Assembly (NCBI GenBank): GCA_043809645.1
Contig: JBDROX010000041.1
Location: 1-16,301 of the forward strand
Reading direction: 5' to 3'
DNA: 16,301 nucleotides
Source of the DNA: JBDROX01 sp043809645
Lineage (GTDB): Bacteria; Patescibacteriota; Patescibacteriia; Magasanikbacterales; UBA922
Part shown: one piece after another, positions 13,720 through 16,301 of the stretch
How the letters are laid out: each line of letters starts with the position of its first letter
Numbering within the stretch: the first letter of the stretch is position 1
The notes under the pieces: generated by a model
Told to the model about the DNA's origin: nothing
Seen by the model: only the letters and a program-made list of their open reading frames with translations
The model's database searches: none
Position numbers and translations under genes: made by a program

Positions 13720-14844
13720 ATGACCAAAAAAAAGACACAGAAAAAAAATACTAGGGAACCAAGGAAACAATTTTTTCTTCATAGAGAGATGGACCTTTCT
13801 TTTTTTGGAAAAGTTTCTCTTACAGAGCAGGTGCTCTTTGCAAAACATCTTGCAGTCATGCTGAGGTCCGGGCTTACCATTTCAGAGGCACTTTTTGTTG
13901 CAACAGACTCTGCAGAAAAGAGGCTAAAACGTATTCTCAGAAAAGTGACACTTTCTGTTCAATCTGGGAATTCACTTGCAGAAGCACTCGCCAAACACCC
14001 AAAAGATTTTTCTGATATGTTTGTGAGCATTGTCTCGGCAGGGGAGCAGGGAGGTTCTCTGGAACAGAATTTGTTACATCTTTCTCTTCAACTCGATAAG
14101 GAAAGAAAGATACATGCAAAAATAAAAGGCGCCATGGTATATCCAATGGTCGTACTCATCGCGGCCTTTATTCTCGGAATGGGAATGGCTTTTTTTGTCC
14201 TTCCACAGATCGTGCCAATGTTTACTGGTTTGCGTATTGAACTCCCATTTACCACACGCGGTCTTATCTGGTTTGCCTCTCTTATGGAAACACACGGAGT
14301 GGTTATATCTCTTTTAATATTTCTTGGGGCTATCGGCCTTTCTTGGCTTTTGAAACGAAAATTTTCCAGACCATTTACTCATGCAGTGCTCCTGCGTCTC
14401 CCTATCATGAAACCAATTGTACGGGGAAGTAATCTCATGAGATTTTCGCTTGTTTTGGGAACGTTGCTGAAAAGTGGGCTTACAGTGGATGAAGCCCTCA
14501 TGATTACCGAGCGCACCGTGAGTAATTATTATTATCAGCGTGCATTCAAAGATATTCTAAAGCACGTCCAGAAAGGTGGAAAAATTTCTCAGAGACTTGA
14601 GAAACACAAGAACTTATTCCCACCAATGGTAGTCAATCTTGTGAGAGTAGGAGAAGAATCTGGAAAACTCGATGAAACACTTTTGTACATTTCAGAGTTT
14701 TATGAAACAGAGGTAGATGAATCTACCAAGTCACTCACCACAGCACTTGAACCACTCCTGCTCCTTGTCATTGGTATTGTTGTGGCATTTTTGGCGCTTT
14801 CAATCATCACACCGATTTATGAGGTAACGGGGAGTATTCAGTGA
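13720..14844 (+). CDS. pilC: Type IV pilus inner-membrane platform protein PilC (GspF family)
   Basis: 374 aa from the ATG at 13720, one base after the pilB stop; a longer frame from 13651 would overlap pilB by 68 bp and adds a non-conserved stretch. After a basic N-terminus there are two T2SSF repeats. The first has FAKHLAVMLRSGLTISEAL, VSIVSAGEQGGSLEQNL and then a membrane segment around VLIAAFILGMGMAFFVLP. The second has FSLVLGTLLKSGLTVDEAL, VNLVRVGEESGKLDETL and a C-terminal membrane segment LEPLLLLVIGIVVAFLALSI. A further helix lies between them (GVVISLLIFLGAIGLSWLL). PilC sits in the inner membrane and couples PilB motion to pilin insertion. It is in the operon with pilB and two pseudopilins. 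Confidence 0.95.
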   Translation: MTKKKTQKKNTREPRKQFFLHREMDLSFFGKVSLTEQVLFAKHLAVMLRSGLTISEALFVATDSAEKRLKRILRKVTLSVQSGNSLAEALAKHPKDFSDMFVSIVSAGEQGGSLEQNLLHLSLQLDKERKIHAKIKGAMVYPMVVLIAAFILGMGMAFFVLPQIVPMFTGLRIELPFTTRGLIWFASLMETHGVVISLLIFLGAIGLSWLLKRKFSRPFTHAVLLRLPIMKPIVRGSNLMRFSLVLGTLLKSGLTVDEALMITERTVSNYYYQRAFKDILKHVQKGGKISQRLEKHKNLFPPMVVNLVRVGEESGKLDETLLYISEFYETEVDESTKSLTTALEPLLLLVIGIVVAFLALSIITPIYEVTGSIQ

Positions 14845-14883
14845 TGATTGACGTTTGCTCTTGCCTTCACAGAAATAGAACAC

Positions 14884-15357
14884 ATGTCTTTTTTATATTG
14901 TCACAACACGTCTCGGACTCAGTGCGATGGTTTTACATTGACTGAGGTGATGATTGTCATTTCGATCATGTTGCTTTTGGTTGTTTCGGCTGTGCCAATA
15001 TTTGGAAGGCTTCATACGTTTTCTCAGACTCACAATGCCGAGGATCAGATCAGACAGACGCTTCACATCGCCCGTCAACAGTCTTTTTCTGGGCAGGGTG
15101 AAGTGGCGCATGGCGTCAAATTTCTTGCACATGATATAATCCTTTTTCGAGGAAATTCATATGCAACCAGACAAAGCGGATATGATAGGGATATAGATCT
15201 TGGCGAGGTGTTCACCCTCTCAACCACACTCACGGATGATGAAGTCGTCTTTTCAAAAGGATTGGCCCGTCCGAGTGAAACAGGAACTATTTCTATTTCG
15301 CATGGAGCAGGAGGGCAGAAAAGTGTTGAAATCAAATCATTTGGAGTGGTGGATTAG
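14884..15357 (+). CDS. Type IV prepilin-like pseudopilin (GspH/FimT-type size)
   Basis: 157 aa from ATG 14884; an in-frame TTG at 14848, 3 bp after pilC, would add 12 residues and cannot be excluded because neither start has a clear Shine-Dalgarno sequence. The short leader MSFLYCHNTSRTQCDG ends at a class III cleavage site, G^FTLTEVMIVISIMLLLVV, with the expected Glu at +5 and a hydrophobic helix. After PilD-type cleavage the mature protein would be about 141 aa. The helix continues into QIRQTLHIARQQSF, similar to minor pilins and GspH/FimT proteins, then a beta-rich domain. It would be inserted in the inner membrane and join the pilus, probably as a minor subunit. No peptidase gene (pilD) is in the window. 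Confidence 0.85.
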   Translation: MSFLYCHNTSRTQCDGFTLTEVMIVISIMLLLVVSAVPIFGRLHTFSQTHNAEDQIRQTLHIARQQSFSGQGEVAHGVKFLAHDIILFRGNSYATRQSGYDRDIDLGEVFTLSTTLTDDEVVFSKGLARPSETGTISISHGAGGQKSVEIKSFGVVD

Positions 15358-15358
15358 T

Positions 15359-16301
15359 ATGGTTATGGAGCAAAGAAAAGGACATACAAGATTGCCTTGG
15401 TTTCATGCAAGTCATGATGGTCAGGGACTCATTGAAGCTATTATCGCAATGGCTGTCTTTGCCATGTTTGCCGCATCGCTCACCGCTATGGCGGCAGGAA
15501 GCCTGGGTGGACTTGAGCGGGGCGGTGAATATACACAGGCAACAGCTTTGGCTCAAGAGGGTCTGGAAGCAATCAAATCTATCCGGGAAGAAGCGTGGAA
15601 CGAACTTGTGTTTGATGAAAGTGGGATTGAGATTCAAGACGGATTGTGGCAACTTCTTGGTACAAGTACTTCGGAACAGATTGGACAGTTTACGCGAGTC
15701 ATTACATTTGAAAACGTCTGTAGAGACGGGTCTTTTAATGTTACAGCTTGTCCTGGTCTGTACACCGATCCACATACAAAAAAAATTTTTGTTGCAGTGA
15801 GCTGGGAGACACGCCCTGGAGTTACCAATAATGTCAATCGTTTCACGTTTATTACAAATTGGGATTCCAATGAGTGGACCCAAACAGATTGGATTGGTGG
15901 AGAGGGGCAGACCGTTTGGTCTGACGAATCAGAGTATGATAGTGATGATGGAAATATTGATGTGAGTAGTGCAGGGCAGGTCAGTTTGAGTATATTATCA
16001 GGTGGCTGTGGGGAGACTGCCTGGTCATTCACAACAGACTCAAATTACGCTTATGATACGGAAAAAATAGAAGTAGCAGACGGAAAAGCACAGCTCGTCT
16101 CACTTACGTCAACATTACTCCCAAACACTATTACAGATTCGTTAGAATTCGACATAGATAAGGGGCTTTCCCCAGACATTATCCATGTCTCCGGAGATAT
16201 CTACGCCATTGCTTACGAAGGGGATGGTAGTGAAGGATATGTCAAAACAGTTAGTATTAGCGATTCCGGCAGTATTGGTAGCAGTGTTATAGATACACTA
16301 A
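15359..16301 (+). CDS. Pseudopilin with large C-terminal domain, 3' truncated by window edge
   Basis: The frame is open from ATG 15359 to the right edge, giving 314 residues without a stop; it starts one base after the preceding stop. The 21-residue leader ends HDG^QGLIEAIIAMAVFAMFAA, a class III prepilin site with Glu at +5 and a membrane helix (about 24-45), similar to PilV/GspI pseudopilins. Residues about 80-175 form a pilin-like beta region with two Cys (VCRDGSFNVTACPG), perhaps a disulfide. Beyond 175 there are Trp- and Asp-rich sequences (TDWIGGEGQTVWSD). Near the edge a block IIHVSGDIYAIAYEGDGSEG looks like the start of a repeating propeller-type or adhesin-type domain. Normal pseudopilins are 150 to 200 aa, so this one is unusually long and probably displays a surface domain at the pilus tip. 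Only the N-terminal part is certain. Confidence 0.82.
   Translation, partial: MVMEQRKGHTRLPWFHASHDGQGLIEAIIAMAVFAMFAASLTAMAAGSLGGLERGGEYTQATALAQEGLEAIKSIREEAWNELVFDESGIEIQDGLWQLLGTSTSEQIGQFTRVITFENVCRDGSFNVTACPGLYTDPHTKKIFVAVSWETRPGVTNNVNRFTFITNWDSNEWTQTDWIGGEGQTVWSDESEYDSDDGNIDVSSAGQVSLSILSGGCGETAWSFTTDSNYAYDTEKIEVADGKAQLVSLTSTLLPNTITDSLEFDIDKGLSPDIIHVSGDIYAIAYEGDGSEGYVKTVSISDSGSIGSSVIDTL

Noticed and set aside
15332..15883. 183-codon minus-strand frame opposite the second pseudopilin
   Set aside because: The + strand frame has a clear prepilin leader and continues to the edge; the minus frame has no domain character and is a shadow.

Overview
The window looks like a Patescibacteria (CPR) genome fragment, probably from the Parcubacteria group. 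Four things point there: signalling proteins and type IV pilus genes packed with 0 to 11 bp gaps or overlaps; few visible Shine-Dalgarno sequences; a small GIY-YIG gene reading into a tRNA-Leu; and copies of a 20-bp palindrome that I associate, from memory only, with Parcubacteria genomes. TGA ends at least three genes here (1302-1304, 11582-11584, 14842-14844), which argues against the TGA=Gly lineages Gracilibacteria and Absconditabacteria. The lineage assignment is an inference.

Left part (1-2669, + strand): the 3' portion of a membrane histidine kinase that runs off the left edge, a bactofilin with its own terminator, and a diacylglycerol-kinase-like protein whose GGDGT motif is degenerate.

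Middle part (2670-3315): a compact accessory island. A 5' fragment of tRNA-Leu carrying a 20-bp palindrome is followed by a GIY-YIG nuclease gene that ends inside an intact tRNA-Leu(GAG). A terminator follows. Then comes a third, broken tRNA-Leu carrying 60 bp (three units) and 20 bp (one unit) of the same palindrome family, with its own terminator. This is the most unusual stretch of the window.

Minus-strand pair (3304-5142): a single-domain response regulator and a soluble PAS histidine kinase, evidently a two-gene operon. The 157-bp divergent intergenic region 5143-5299 carries a good extended -10 promoter for the + strand.

Right part (5300-16301, + strand): one long co-directional run. 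It comprises a FIST sensor protein, a kinase-less double-PAS protein, a three-helix membrane coiled-coil protein, a 1179-aa 7TM/Cache/HAMP/PAS histidine kinase, a single-domain response regulator, PilB ATPase, PilC platform protein and two type IV pseudopilins, the second cut by the right edge. The layout suggests a multi-input sensory module wired to type IV pilus assembly: the regulator stop codon abuts the pilB start, and the two proteins before the big kinase share a C-terminal GRELKMIELK tail. That functional link rests on gene order only.
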